Source: Clostridiaceae bacterium
GTDB taxonomy: Bacteria; Bacillota; Clostridia; Acetivibrionales; DUMB01
Assembly: GCA_012840085.1 (NCBI GenBank)
Contig: DUMB01000096.1
Location: forward strand, 1-64,000
Length of the DNA: 64,000 nucleotides
Direction: 5' to 3'
Shown here: one piece after another, positions 12,016-21,020 of the stretch
Numbering within the stretch: the stretch's first letter is position 1
Layout: each line of letters begins with the position of its first letter
Translations under genes and position numbers: made by a program
The notes under the pieces: model-generated
Database searches by the model: none
Seen by the model: the letters and a program-made list of their open reading frames with translations, nothing else
Told to the model about the DNA's origin: nothing

Positions 12016-12588
12016 ATGAAAATAGAAAAAGTCACTCTTGAAGATGCGTCGGAACTGCTTTCAATATATGAACCTTATGTCAGGGATACTGCAATTACAT
12101 TTGAATATGATGCGCCGACTTTAGAGGAATTTCAGAGCAGAATCATAAATATATCATCAAAATACCCTTATATAAAGGCAGTAGATAATGGTGAAATATT
12201 AGGATATGCATATGCCAATACTTTTAAGGATCGCAAAGCATATGACTGGTCTGTGGAAACATCCATCTATGTTAAACAGGGCAAGCATAAGATGGGCATA
12301 GGAAGGTTACTTTATAATAAATTGGAAAAATCTTTAAAAAACATGGGAATTCTAAATATGAATGCATGCATAGCTGTTCCTGTGAAAGAAGATGAACACC
12401 TTACCGACAATAGCTACCAATTTCATAAAAAAATGGGCTTTACTCTGGTAGGAAGATTTCATAAAATAGGTTACAAGTTTAATACCTGGTATGATATGAT
12501 TTGGATGGAAAAGATGATAGGAGAGCATTGTGATTTCCCACCAGAAGTACAATTCGGAAAATGGACTATTGCAGAGGATGAAGATTAA
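12016..12588 (+). CDS. GNAT acetyltransferase, phosphinothricin-acetyltransferase type
   Basis: 190 aa. The pattern LLSIYEPYVRDTAITFEYDAPT, DWSVETSIYVKQGKHKMGIGRLLY and YQFHKKMGFTLVGRFHKIGYKFNTWYDMIWM follows the PAT/Bar/YwnH group, which acetylates phosphinothricin or related amino acids such as methionine sulfoximine. The acetyl-CoA loop appears as KHKMGIGRLL, one residue off the usual Q/RxxGxG/A. AAGGAGGGG precedes the ATG. Monocistronic; the real substrate is not shown. Confidence 0.85.
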   Translation: MKIEKVTLEDASELLSIYEPYVRDTAITFEYDAPTLEEFQSRIINISSKYPYIKAVDNGEILGYAYANTFKDRKAYDWSVETSIYVKQGKHKMGIGRLLYNKLEKSLKNMGILNMNACIAVPVKEDEHLTDNSYQFHKKMGFTLVGRFHKIGYKFNTWYDMIWMEKMIGEHCDFPPEVQFGKWTIAEDED

Positions 12589-12667
12589 GATAAACAAACA
12601 GAGCTATCTCGTTAACCGGCACAACAAGTTTTATTTACAATTATAAAGAGAGCGAGGCGAATGTATC

Positions 12668-13069
12668 ATGTGGCAATGCCCTAAATGCAAACGGGAGTTC
12701 AAGAACACAAACCAGAAGCATCAATGCGGAGAGTTACCGAAAACAATTGATGCTTATATTGCTGCACAGCCGGAAGAAGTTCAGCCATTTTTAAATCAAG
12801 TGCGAGATACGCTCCGTGCCGCACTCCCGCATGCGGAAGAGCGTATATCATGGAGTATGCCAACTTTATGGCGTAAACGAAACATAATCCACTTTGCGGC
12901 ATTCAAAAAGCATATTGGGCTGTACCCCGGTGATAAGGCTGTTGAGCATTTCAAGGAAAGACTCACGGAATACAAGACGAGCAAAGGCGCGGTGCAGTTT
13001 CCGTACAACAAGCCGTTACCACTCCAGCTTATCGCAGAAATAGCGAAATGGTGTTACGATGAAAAATAA
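12668..13069 (+). CDS. DUF1801 (YdhG-like) protein with N-terminal zinc knuckle
   Basis: 133 aa. The first 20 residues (CPKCKREFKNTNQKHQC) form a likely zinc-binding knuckle. The rest is a DUF1801 domain (PF08818: IDAYIAAQPEEVQPFLNQVR, ISWSMPTLWRKRNIIHFAAF, HIGLYPG, AVQFPYNKPLP). YdhG/Fra of Bacillus has been described as a frataxin-like iron chaperone; an iron role here is inference. GCGAGGCG stands about 6-13 bases upstream. Confidence 0.8.
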   Translation: MWQCPKCKREFKNTNQKHQCGELPKTIDAYIAAQPEEVQPFLNQVRDTLRAALPHAEERISWSMPTLWRKRNIIHFAAFKKHIGLYPGDKAVEHFKERLTEYKTSKGAVQFPYNKPLPLQLIAEIAKWCYDEK

Positions 13070-13160
13070 AAAAGCAGGAGACATATTAGGCCAAGCCTTT
13101 TATGCTCCCTGCTGAGGTGTGTTTGTTGTATAGCTGAGACATACTTGTTGTATATTAATC

Positions 13161-14921
13161 CTATTCTTCATCCTCATCCTGCAATGCGTCGTAACCTTCC
13201 TCGCCGGTTCTGATTTTGATAACATTTTCAACGTCATAAATGAATATCTTACCGTCTCCCATATTGCCTGTGTACAGTGCCTTCTTTACAGTGTCAACCA
13301 ACGTATCGGTTGGTATCTTGCACACAACAATATCCACCTGAACCTTGGGAAGAAGTCTGGTTTTCACCGGTGCACCACGGAAGTACTCTGTATGCCCTTT
13401 CTGCATGCCGTAACCAAGGACGTTTGTGACTGTCAGACCTGTTATGCCGATTTTATCAAGGGCCGTCTGAAGTTGTGTAAATTTATCCTGGTTCGTGATG
13501 ACGGTAACTTTTGTCATCTTCGCTCCGGGACGTGCACGATTCACTACCGGGATTGCAGCCTCCGGAGATACTGTACCGGAAGAGGGCTTCGGTACTTCAA
13601 CCGGGCTTATTGGTGATACTTTGTCTCCAATTCCGTTGTCGGTAGCCAAAATAGGAGCTACGATTGCAAAATCAGGATAAGCGGAGTTGCCATGTTCACC
13701 AATGTCAAGACCCTGAATTTCTTCCTCAAGACTGACACGGATACCCATTGTTTGCTTAAGAATAAACCACACCAGACCGGACGAGATAAACACAAATATG
13801 CCAACAGCAATAATGCCGAGAACTTCTACTCCGAGTAATGACAGACCACCGCCGAAGAATAAGCCGTTGACTGTAGAAAGGCTGGTTACACCTTCCTGGG
13901 CAAAAAGCCCTACACAGATCGTGCCGAAAATACCGCAGACCAGATGTACGGAGGTGGCACCGACAGGGTCGTCAACTTTTATCCGGTCAAAGAAGAGTAC
14001 AGCGAACACGACAATAATACCAGCTATCGCACCAATGATTAGTGAACTTGTAACGCTTACATAAGCACAGCTGCCGGTGATACCTACAAGACCTGCAAGA
14101 CAGCCGTTGATGGTCATACCAAGATCCGGCTTGCCAATGAAGATCCATGATGTTGCAGTGGCGGTAAGCACAGCTGCAATGGCAGCAGTATTGGTGGTTA
14201 CCAGGATATGCATAACATCTGCCGGATTTTGGAAGCTCATAGTGGAGCCGGGGTTGAAACCGAACCATCCAAGCCATAAGACGAATAAACCGATAACTGC
14301 AAGAGACATGTTGTGGCCTGGGATCGCCTTTGGTTTTCCGTTTTTATCATACTTCCCATGACGGGGTCCAAGTATGATTGCTCCTGCAAGAGCTGCCCAG
14401 CCACCAACCGAGTGGACGACAGTATCGCCTGCAAAGTCCATGAAACCAAGGTTGGCCAGCCAGCCACCGCCCCATATCCAGTGACCGACGATTGGGTAAA
14501 TGAAAAGGGTCAGTACGAAGGAAAATACTATGAAGGATAGGTACTTCACGCGCTCTGCCACAGCACCGGATACAATGGTTGCCGCAGTGCCGCAGAAAAC
14601 CAGCTGGAAGAAGAATTTTCCCCAGAACGGTACGTTCGACGTCAGAGTATCTTTATAGAAGTCGAGATTGGGATTGCCTAAAATAAACAACTGCTGCGTA
14701 CCAACAAGCGGGTTATCACCGCCGAACATAAGTCCCCAGCCAAGCAACATGAAGCCGAGCGATGAAACCGCGAATACAATAAAGTTTTTTGATAGGATGT
14801 TGACTGTATTTTTTGATCTAGCAAAACCGGATTCGACTGCTGCGAAACCGAGATTCATAAAGAACACCAGAACAGCTGCGAGTAATACCCAAAGGGTATC
14901 AACTATCATTGTAACACTCAT
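13161..14921 (-). CDS. amt: Ammonium transporter fused to a P-II signal domain
   Basis: 586 aa: an Amt channel (residues 1-415, eleven predicted helices) joined by a Pro/Ser linker (about 430-465) to a GlnK-type P-II domain (about 468-575). The twin channel histidines are visible in DTVVHSVGG and SVHLVCGIFG. P-II normally docks on Amt in trans to close it according to ATP/ADP and 2-oxoglutarate; here the brake is tethered. The T-loop reads GYGMQKGHTEYFRGAPVKTR, so the Tyr uridylylated in proteobacterial P-II is absent. The C-terminus is acidic (DEDEE). AGGGGGG precedes the ATG. A hairpin lies about 270 bases upstream in its leader. Confidence 0.93.
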   Translation of the reverse strand: MSVTMIVDTLWVLLAAVLVFFMNLGFAAVESGFARSKNTVNILSKNFIVFAVSSLGFMLLGWGLMFGGDNPLVGTQQLFILGNPNLDFYKDTLTSNVPFWGKFFFQLVFCGTAATIVSGAVAERVKYLSFIVFSFVLTLFIYPIVGHWIWGGGWLANLGFMDFAGDTVVHSVGGWAALAGAIILGPRHGKYDKNGKPKAIPGHNMSLAVIGLFVLWLGWFGFNPGSTMSFQNPADVMHILVTTNTAAIAAVLTATATSWIFIGKPDLGMTINGCLAGLVGITGSCAYVSVTSSLIIGAIAGIIVVFAVLFFDRIKVDDPVGATSVHLVCGIFGTICVGLFAQEGVTSLSTVNGLFFGGGLSLLGVEVLGIIAVGIFVFISSGLVWFILKQTMGIRVSLEEEIQGLDIGEHGNSAYPDFAIVAPILATDNGIGDKVSPISPVEVPKPSSGTVSPEAAIPVVNRARPGAKMTKVTVITNQDKFTQLQTALDKIGITGLTVTNVLGYGMQKGHTEYFRGAPVKTRLLPKVQVDIVVCKIPTDTLVDTVKKALYTGNMGDGKIFIYDVENVIKIRTGEEGYDALQDEDEE

Positions 14922-15068
14922 AAATCATTCCCCCCTGAAAAAATTTAAAGGCGCGTATTTTACTGAGGTATCAATAAAACACACGCCTTTGTGCGATTTA
15001 AATTTTGATGATGGACTATTTTGATTATACAGGCAGGTGATGTTACACCTTGCCTAAAATCTCAAAAG

Positions 15069-15104
15069 TTAATAAGTTTAATAAGTTTAATAAGTTTAAT
15101 AAGT
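15069..15104. repeat. 9-bp tandem repeat, four exact copies
   Basis: TTAATAAGT is repeated four times without a mismatch in the amt upstream region. Confidence 0.9.
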
Positions 15105-15196
15105 TGCCAGGTGAAACTCTGTATAAAAGATTACAGTTCTGAAAAATCCAGATTATTTCTCATAACTATCCTCGACATTCCCCCCATAAAACAAGT

Positions 15197-15230
15197 AAGG
15201 ACGTTGTTGGTTATTACCAACAGCGCCCTT
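15197..15230 (-). promoter_or_regulatory. Hairpin in the amt leader, possible attenuator
   Basis: AAGG/CCTT ends and a perfect inner stem TGTTGGT/ACCAACA (15205-15211/15216-15222) around a TTAT loop form a strong hairpin about 270 bases before the amt start. Read toward amt it is followed by TTGTTTTA rather than a clean T-run. Nitrogen genes of Clostridia are sometimes controlled by leader hairpins (for example ANTAR antitermination), but the characteristic paired hexaloops are not evident. Confidence 0.4.
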
Positions 15231-15972
15231 GCTATTTCTTACTATTATAGCCAATGATTATTTATTTGTCAATAGAGAAATACGATAATGAAATAAAAAA
15301 TTATTTGCGTTATAGGGGGGAGATAGGATGGATGTACATTCTATGTTAGTGTGTCAATCCTCATAGATAGATGCAGTGAGAGACAAACATCTTTGTATAG
15401 CTCTGTCAGATAAGGTAATGGCCAATTTTTTAGCTTATCTAATTGATTTACTGATAAATCAATACATTTATATATTTCCTAAAGGATTAAGACAAAGGAT
15501 TAATACGCAATTTTAAAAACTCAACCTGAAAAAACTTAAATAGTGCCACACGCTAAAAAATCCGGTTCCAATGTGCAGAGGACAAAATCTGCAAAAGTAA
15601 TTATCAGTAATTTCACTTACTAACTTGAAAAGCCAATCCCAGGTTGAAAGGCTAATAAAGTCTAATGGAGCGACTATACAAAAGAAGAATTTGTAAAAAA
15701 AGAATGCCCCAGGGTTGTCAAGTTGGTTTACAATAGTAAACATAAATCAGTTATGATTAAACGTCATATACAACAAAGCTATATAATACCACTTCTAATA
15801 AGACAGAATAAATAAAGTCAACATAAAATTCAATTTTATAAATAAAAGACGGTACAAATTGCAACGATTTTTCATATTCTGAATTGTAATATTATTCATT
15901 TGGAGATGATTAATATCTACAGTTATCAGATGCATTGCAAGAGTCCGTACCGTCCAGGAGTATTTAACTGCA

Positions 15973-16749
15973 GTGGATACTGCTGCCCGCATGCTATGTG
16001 ATGCGAATCAGAATTGTGAACTTTGGTATAGGGGTCAAGTGCAAACCGGTTTTCAACTAATGCCAAGTATTTCGCGTTCGATTGATGGTATCCAGCTGAA
16101 TCCTGAACTGGAAATAGTCTTTCTGTCAAAATTCAAGTCTCTGGCTACACCATATATCGATAACCTGCCAACACCTCCACTGCCAAATGGGGTTGAATCT
16201 TACTGGAGCTGGCTATTCCAGATGCAGCATTATGGAGTGCCCACCCGGCTTCTTGACTGGTCACGAGATGCTTTAGTGGCACTATTCTTTGCAACCAACC
16301 CTGAAGACCATTCCTTGATGCCCGGAATTGATTCGGCAGTATGGGTTTTGAATCCTGTTACGTTAAACAAGGCATATAATTTCAATGAGTTTACTCAGGC
16401 AGGATATATCCCAAATGTGGAAGAGGCCGGATTTAATACGCTTTTTGGACCAGACAGTTTGCCGCTAAGTAATCCTAAACCGGCTGCCGCCATTGGTCCG
16501 TTAAACAGCAGCCGAATTACTGCTCAAAGAGGCGTATTCACTGTGTTTCCGCACCAAAAAAATCTGATTCCGTTGGAACAGTTTTCAGACAGCAGCACTT
16601 TCCTGATTAAGATCTGTATTGCTACCGAAAGCGCCGAAGAAATTTTCGCACAGCTGCAACGCTATGGAATCAACAAGATTGCACTCTTCCCGGAACTGCA
16701 ATCAATTGCCGGAGAAATCACCCGCCAGGTTATCGCGGAAAAAGTCTAG
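15973..16749 (+). CDS. FRG-domain protein
   Basis: 258 aa when counted from a GTG at 15973. The FRG domain (PF08867) is marked by WYRGQ (residues 19-23), QMQHYGVPTRLLDWSRDALVALFFA (about 85-110) and the late ITAQRGVFTVFP segment. Its biochemical function is unknown; FRG proteins occur in mobile and defence contexts. The frame is open back to 15910 and reads RTVQEYLTAVDTA, which looks like the normal domain start, yet no ATG/GTG with a ribosome site exists there; GGAGATG (15903) leads into an ATG in another frame. The true start is a rare codon or the 5' end is frameshifted. Confidence 0.75.
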   Translation: MDTAARMLCDANQNCELWYRGQVQTGFQLMPSISRSIDGIQLNPELEIVFLSKFKSLATPYIDNLPTPPLPNGVESYWSWLFQMQHYGVPTRLLDWSRDALVALFFATNPEDHSLMPGIDSAVWVLNPVTLNKAYNFNEFTQAGYIPNVEEAGFNTLFGPDSLPLSNPKPAAAIGPLNSSRITAQRGVFTVFPHQKNLIPLEQFSDSSTFLIKICIATESAEEIFAQLQRYGINKIALFPELQSIAGEITRQVIAEKV

Positions 16750-16837
16750 CTAAATGTTATTAAAAATTGCATTAGCAACAAAAAAGGCAAGAGCGGTGGA
16801 CTTAAAACAATTTATTTAAATAATTTTTCCTATATAG

Positions 16838-16866
16838 GCTTGGGGGCATGTCCCAAGCTTTTTTTT
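16838..16866 (+). terminator. Rho-independent terminator after the FRG gene
   Basis: GCTTGGG (16838-16844) pairs with CCCAAGC (16852-16858) and is followed by eight T. Confidence 0.9.
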
Positions 16867-16912
16867 GAGACCAGGTATCTGTATAATATTATTATAAACA
16901 AATTTAATATAA

Positions 16913-17008
16913 CCTAAAGAGACTATTCACGACGGGCACCTTTAGAGATATGCAGATTAATATGGCCTAAACAGACTATTCGTGATGAGTGCTTTCAGAG
17001 ATATGCAA
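16913..17008. repeat. Diverged direct repeat of about 43 bp with 53-bp period
   Basis: Copy A (16913-16955) and copy B (16966-17008) share CCTAAA-AGACTATTC and AGAGATATGCA with substitutions between. The rest of the spacer 16867-17170 has no other recognised feature. Confidence 0.65.
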
Positions 17009-17170
17009 AATACCGGTGCTCAAACTGTTTATGTTTAAATAGCATGGAGCAGACTACTGAGTGCAGCTTGACACTGTTTCGCATATCGTTTATATGAATG
17101 TGTGATGTTGATTGTCTGGGGTGGAGCTGTGAGTGTTCTGAAAAGGTAACAAATGAAGGAGCTGATATAC

Positions 17171-18262
17171 ATGATTGGTGAAAATGGTATACGTATTATT
17201 TATGGAGATGACCCTAAGCAAATGGTAAAAGAGTTGCTTGAAGTCATAAGACCTGAGGAAGAGATAGATAAAAACGCACTTATTGGAATCAAACCAAATC
17301 TGGTTGTAGCAAAGCCTTCGAGCTCTGGTGCAACAACCTCGCCCGAAATAGTGGCAGGGCTCATTGAATATTTACAATCAAAAGGACACGATAAAATAGT
17401 AATAATGGAAAGCTCCTGGGTGGGAGAAAGGACATCGGAAGCCTTTAAAGTATGCGGATATGAGAGCCTGTCGAAGAAATATAATGTTCCCCTAATTGAT
17501 CTTCAAAAAGACAAATATAAGGCATATGAAATAAATGATTTGAGGATAAACATTTGCGATTATGTTACAAAAGTTGATTATTTAATAAACATACCGGTCC
17601 TAAAAGGACACTGCCAGACTAATATGACCTGTGCTTTAAAAAATATGAAGGGCTGTATACCCAATTCCGAGAAGAGGAAATTTCACACCATGGGTTTACA
17701 CAAACCTATTGCATATTTGAACAAGCTTATAAAACAAAACCTCATAATTGTTGATGGTATGAATGGCGACCTTAACCTTGAAGAAGGCGGTAATCCGGTT
17801 CAGATGAACATGATAATCGCGGGAAAGGATCCTGTGCTGATAGACACATATGCAGCAAATTTGATGGGATTTAGTATTGAGGAAATTCCGTATATTGCTA
17901 TGGCCGAAGGCATCGGTGCAGGTACTACTGATTTGGAAAATGCTGATATTATTGAATTGAATAAGGATAATGGATTAAGAAAATTAACTCCTTCAAGAAG
18001 AGTTCAACAGTTAGCAAAGCATATTGTCGAGGACAGTGCCTGCTCAGCATGTTATGGAAGCCTTGTCCATGCATTGGAAAGGCTGGATGAAAAAGGCCTT
18101 TTGAATAAATTAAAAGAAAAAATTTACATCGGACAGAATTTTAAAAATAAGCAGTATGACGGGATAGGTATCGGTGCATGTACTTCAGGATTTGTTAAAT
18201 GTATAAAAGGCTGTCCGCCAAAAGCCAGAGATATTGTAGAATATCTGGAAGGACTTATATAA
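17171..18262 (+). CDS. DUF362 domain protein
   Basis: 363 aa from the ATG at 17171, which has AAGGAG 9 bases upstream; an in-frame ATG at 17153 is possible. The DUF362 pattern (PF04015) is clear: IGIKPNLVVAKPSSSGATTSPEIV, DYLINIPVLKGHCQTNMTCALKNMKGC, IVDGMNG and DPVLIDTYAANLMG. The C-terminal part has two Cys clusters (DSACSACYG and GACTSGFVKCIKGCPPKA), suggestive of a metal or Fe-S site. Members are uncharacterised, often linked to ferredoxin-like proteins. Monocistronic. Confidence 0.85.
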   Translation: MIGENGIRIIYGDDPKQMVKELLEVIRPEEEIDKNALIGIKPNLVVAKPSSSGATTSPEIVAGLIEYLQSKGHDKIVIMESSWVGERTSEAFKVCGYESLSKKYNVPLIDLQKDKYKAYEINDLRINICDYVTKVDYLINIPVLKGHCQTNMTCALKNMKGCIPNSEKRKFHTMGLHKPIAYLNKLIKQNLIIVDGMNGDLNLEEGGNPVQMNMIIAGKDPVLIDTYAANLMGFSIEEIPYIAMAEGIGAGTTDLENADIIELNKDNGLRKLTPSRRVQQLAKHIVEDSACSACYGSLVHALERLDEKGLLNKLKEKIYIGQNFKNKQYDGIGIGACTSGFVKCIKGCPPKARDIVEYLEGLI

Positions 18263-18445
18263 ACAAATGATATGAGCAAATATATAAACAAAATATTTAA
18301 GCAAAAGATATAAACGAAAGAGCTATGCTAAAATAATACATATAGATATTTTGCATTTGAGTATTATAAAAAGCAAGAAGTTGTAAATTACGGAAAGGCA
18401 AAAAAGTAAATATAAAATTCATGAACCACGACTAAAAAGAAAGAG

Positions 18446-18478
18446 ACCAGGCTGTTTAAAACATGCCTGGTTATGTTT
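18446..18478 (+). terminator. Terminator-like hairpin
   Basis: ACCAGGC (18446-18452) pairs with GCCTGGT (18465-18471), followed by TATGTTTT. It is 184 bases after the DUF362 gene; the intervening DNA is A-rich and gene-free. The remaining spacer to 18682 shows nothing recognisable. Confidence 0.6.
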
Positions 18479-18682
18479 TGCAAATTAAGTCAACGGATAA
18501 AAGGTTGCAACGTTGGGTTGAGGGCGTCTGCCAGCCATAAGGGATGCATTTCTAAGATATCAACTGGTAAACAATCAATAGGGAAATAAGCTAAAAGTCA
18601 TATTATTGAGAAGCCAAATCAATATGATATATTGCCAAAGTTAACAGAATATCTTATGCTTTAATAAAGAGGGGGTATTGGT

Positions 18683-19516
18683 TTGAAGTTTATTTCATGG
18701 AATATTGATTCATTAAATTCAGCATTAACAGGTGCTTCGGAACGAGCCGTATTAAGCCGTAAAGTAATAAACTCCATTATAGAAGAGCAGCCGGAAGTTA
18801 TTGCCTTACAGGAAACAAAGCTGCCAGGCGATGGACCTGCTAAAAAGCAATTAGAAATATTAAATGATATTTTTCCGGAATATGAAATTGTGTGGAATAG
18901 TTCAGTAGAACCGGCACGCAAAGGTTATGCCGGCACCATGTTTTTATATAAGAATAATTTGAAGCCAAGAGCGAGCTTTCCCAAAATCGGTGCACCTGGC
19001 ACCATGGATTTTGAAGGTAGAATTATCACATTAGAGTTCGATGACTTTTACTTGACGCAAGTATATACTCCCAACGCGGGGGAAGGTTTAAACCGTTTAA
19101 GGGAACGGCAGATTTGGGATATAAAATATGCTGACTATCTGGAAAACCTGGACAAAGAAAAATATGTTGTTGCAGCAGGTGATTTTAATGTAGCCCATAG
19201 AGAAATTGATTTGGCTCATCCTGATAGCAATCATAATTCAGCCGGCTTTACCGATGAAGAGCGTGAAGGTTTTACTAATCTTCTAAAGAGAGGCTTTACA
19301 GATACATTCCGTTATATACATGGAGATGTTACAGGTATTTATACCTGGTGGTCACAGCGTGTTAAAACAAGCAAAATCAATAATTCCGGATGGAGAATTG
19401 ATTATTGGCTGGTGAGTAATAGGATTGCAGACAGAGTACTGAAATCTGAAATGATTGATTCAGGGCCAAGACAAGACCACACGCCTATATTGCTGGAAAT
19501 TGACTTGCAGATATAA
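18683..19516 (+). CDS. Exodeoxyribonuclease III-family AP endonuclease
   Basis: 277 aa from a TTG start with GAGGGGG 6-12 bases upstream. It is an Mg-dependent EEP-fold nuclease that cuts 5' of abasic sites and degrades from 3' ends. Motifs: KFISWNIDSLNS (Asn), VIALQETKL (metal Glu near 41), YTPN, GDFNVAHREIDLAHP (catalytic Asp/Asn near 173), GFTDTFR, YTWWSQR, WRIDYWLVS and the final QDHTPILLEI (Asp-His). The length fits the family. Monocistronic; terminator not evident downstream. Confidence 0.93.
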   Translation: MKFISWNIDSLNSALTGASERAVLSRKVINSIIEEQPEVIALQETKLPGDGPAKKQLEILNDIFPEYEIVWNSSVEPARKGYAGTMFLYKNNLKPRASFPKIGAPGTMDFEGRIITLEFDDFYLTQVYTPNAGEGLNRLRERQIWDIKYADYLENLDKEKYVVAAGDFNVAHREIDLAHPDSNHNSAGFTDEEREGFTNLLKRGFTDTFRYIHGDVTGIYTWWSQRVKTSKINNSGWRIDYWLVSNRIADRVLKSEMIDSGPRQDHTPILLEIDLQI

Positions 19517-19599
19517 AGTGTAATTGCAAGGATGCACTTGTGCCAAGAAACATACATTTCATGTATATTACTGATCATATACATTTACAATATGGATAG

Positions 19600-20012
19600 G
19601 GAAAATTTGACCGATGGATTGTTTCTTTGATTCCAAATGACGTTGATAAAAATTCTTATTTCAAAGGTTTTGTTAAGATACCAGGGGGATATGAAATGAG
19701 ATATACTTACTATGGACAGAAAATAAGTGTAAAGACAAGAATTATTGTTGGGATTGATGGTGCCTCTTCTAAATTGAGAAATTTTATTAACAAAGATGTA
19801 AATGTTCCTGAAGATAATGTTGCCATTCAGGAATAGTTTAGATGCTCATATCCAATGCTTATTATACAGCAGTTTTTGATGAAGAAATCAGCGATTTATA
19901 TTCATGGTTAATGCCAAAAGAGAATTATCTGTTATTAGGATTGGCTCTTAGGCCTATGTATAACCTATTATTAAGACAGTTGGCCATGAGATCAGGCCTG
20001 AAATGTATCAAG
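19600..20012 (+). pseudogene. Decayed FAD-dependent geranylgeranyl-reductase-family oxidoreductase
   Basis: Pieces of one protein can be read in changing frames: GKFDRWIVSLIPNDVD then GYEMRYTYYGQ and RIIVGIDGASSKLRNF (19600-19790), AIQE followed by an in-frame TAG (about 19825-19836), and, one frame over, YYTAVFDEEISDLYSW and MPKENYLLLGLALRP (about 19860-19957). This is the order seen in the middle of geranylgeranyl-reductase-type flavoproteins (VGADGAxSxVR, IPKxxYLxxGxAL). The N-terminal GxGxxG part and the C-terminus are missing. At least one stop and one frameshift make it non-functional. Confidence 0.75.
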
Positions 20013-20073
20013 TAGTAAAGATAGCTCATAGTTACGGCAAACTGACTTTATTCCCGGGAAGGAGCATAAGTAA

Positions 20074-20595
20074 ATGAAACTTGTTTTCAGAGAATGTGTG
20101 ATGGATGACCTGTTTACACTTCGAGAACTATCCTGTAAGACTTTCGGCGATACCTTTGGGCACATGAATACACCGTCAAATATGAAAGCTTATCTTGAAC
20201 GGGCTTATAATATTGATAAATTGTGTGGCGAATTATCAAACAGCAATTCGGCCTTTTATTTCCTATATGCCGATGAAAAATTGGCAGGTTATTTAAAATT
20301 GAATGAATACAAGGCACAAACCGATATCTTTGACCCACAGTCTTTAGAAATAGAAAGAATATATTTACTAAAAAAATTTCAGGGGAAAGGTTTGGGCAGT
20401 TTTCTGATAAAAAAGGCAATTGACATTGCAAATATGCGAAAAAAATCATATGTTTGGCTTGGTGTATGGGAAAGAAACCATAAAGCTATTTCATTTTATA
20501 AAAAGCATGGGTTTTATGTAATAGGCACACATCCATTTATTATGGGAGAAGAAGAACAAACTGACTTTATTATGCGTAAAGATTTAATGCTTTAA
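20074..20595 (+). CDS. GNAT acetyltransferase, PaiA-like
   Basis: 173 aa. The pattern CKTFGDTFGHMNTPSNMKAYLE, AGYLKLNEYKAQTD, SLEIERIYLLKKFQGKGLGSFL (acetyl-CoA loop QGKGLG) and WLGVWERNHKAISFYKKHGF closely follows Bacillus PaiA, a spermidine/spermine N-acetyltransferase. GGGAAGGAG precedes the ATG. No paiB neighbour is present, so the polyamine role is inferred. Confidence 0.85.
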   Translation: MKLVFRECVMDDLFTLRELSCKTFGDTFGHMNTPSNMKAYLERAYNIDKLCGELSNSNSAFYFLYADEKLAGYLKLNEYKAQTDIFDPQSLEIERIYLLKKFQGKGLGSFLIKKAIDIANMRKKSYVWLGVWERNHKAISFYKKHGFYVIGTHPFIMGEEEQTDFIMRKDLML

Positions 20596-20709
20596 ACTTG
20601 AAAAACAATTCATGTGTGTAACGCTTCAGATAATGCTTTGTCAAAAAGTTTGCAGATGGTGATTTGCAAAAGTTTAAAGCTTGATTTGTTTCCCATGAGA
20701 TTACGTGCT

Positions 20710-20835
20710 TGAAAGCCACTGCTAAAAAGTTGAAAGCCACAGCTTAAAAGTTGAAAGCTGCGGCTTAAATGTTGCAAGCCATTGCATAAATGTTTAAGTT
20801 GCAGCTTGAATGTTGAAAGTTATGCTGAAAGTTTG
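20710..20835. repeat. 21-bp degenerate tandem repeat, about 5.5 copies
   Basis: Units start at 20710, 20731, 20752, 20773, 20794 and 20814, each like TGAAAGCCACAGCTTAAAAGT. The period is exactly 21 for the first four copies. One frame reads as a heptapeptide repeat (KVESHSL) but is broken by stops. Nothing else was recognised in the spacer 20596-21020. Confidence 0.85.
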
Positions 20836-21020
20836 TATTTTTTCTTTAAACTTGTCTTTTTTCTTTGAAGAAGCAGGTCAAAGTTATTATTTTCCATTGT
20901 GACAAAGCAGGTTTGATTCTATTGATTATTAAAAACCGGGTTGATATAATAGTTACATAACTAGTTACCAACATTATACTTATATATTTAAGTTTAAATA
21001 TCCATAATAGGAGTGAGGAA

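Larger units (their letters stand above)
14922..15972. other. Long gene-poor spacer upstream of amt
   Basis: Apart from the 9-bp repeat (15069-15104) and the hairpin (15197-15230), no gene is supported. A minus-strand frame at 15513-15743 has no ribosome site or recognisable domain. The sequence 15590-15745 has slightly higher GC and may be decayed coding DNA, but I could not assign it. Confidence 0.5.

Noticed and set aside
15513-15743. 76-aa Phe-rich minus-strand ORF
   Set aside because: No start signal; composition follows from A/T-rich DNA.
20710-20835. CRISPR array
   Set aside because: The units are contiguous 21-bp degenerate repeats with no unique spacers; no cas genes in the window.
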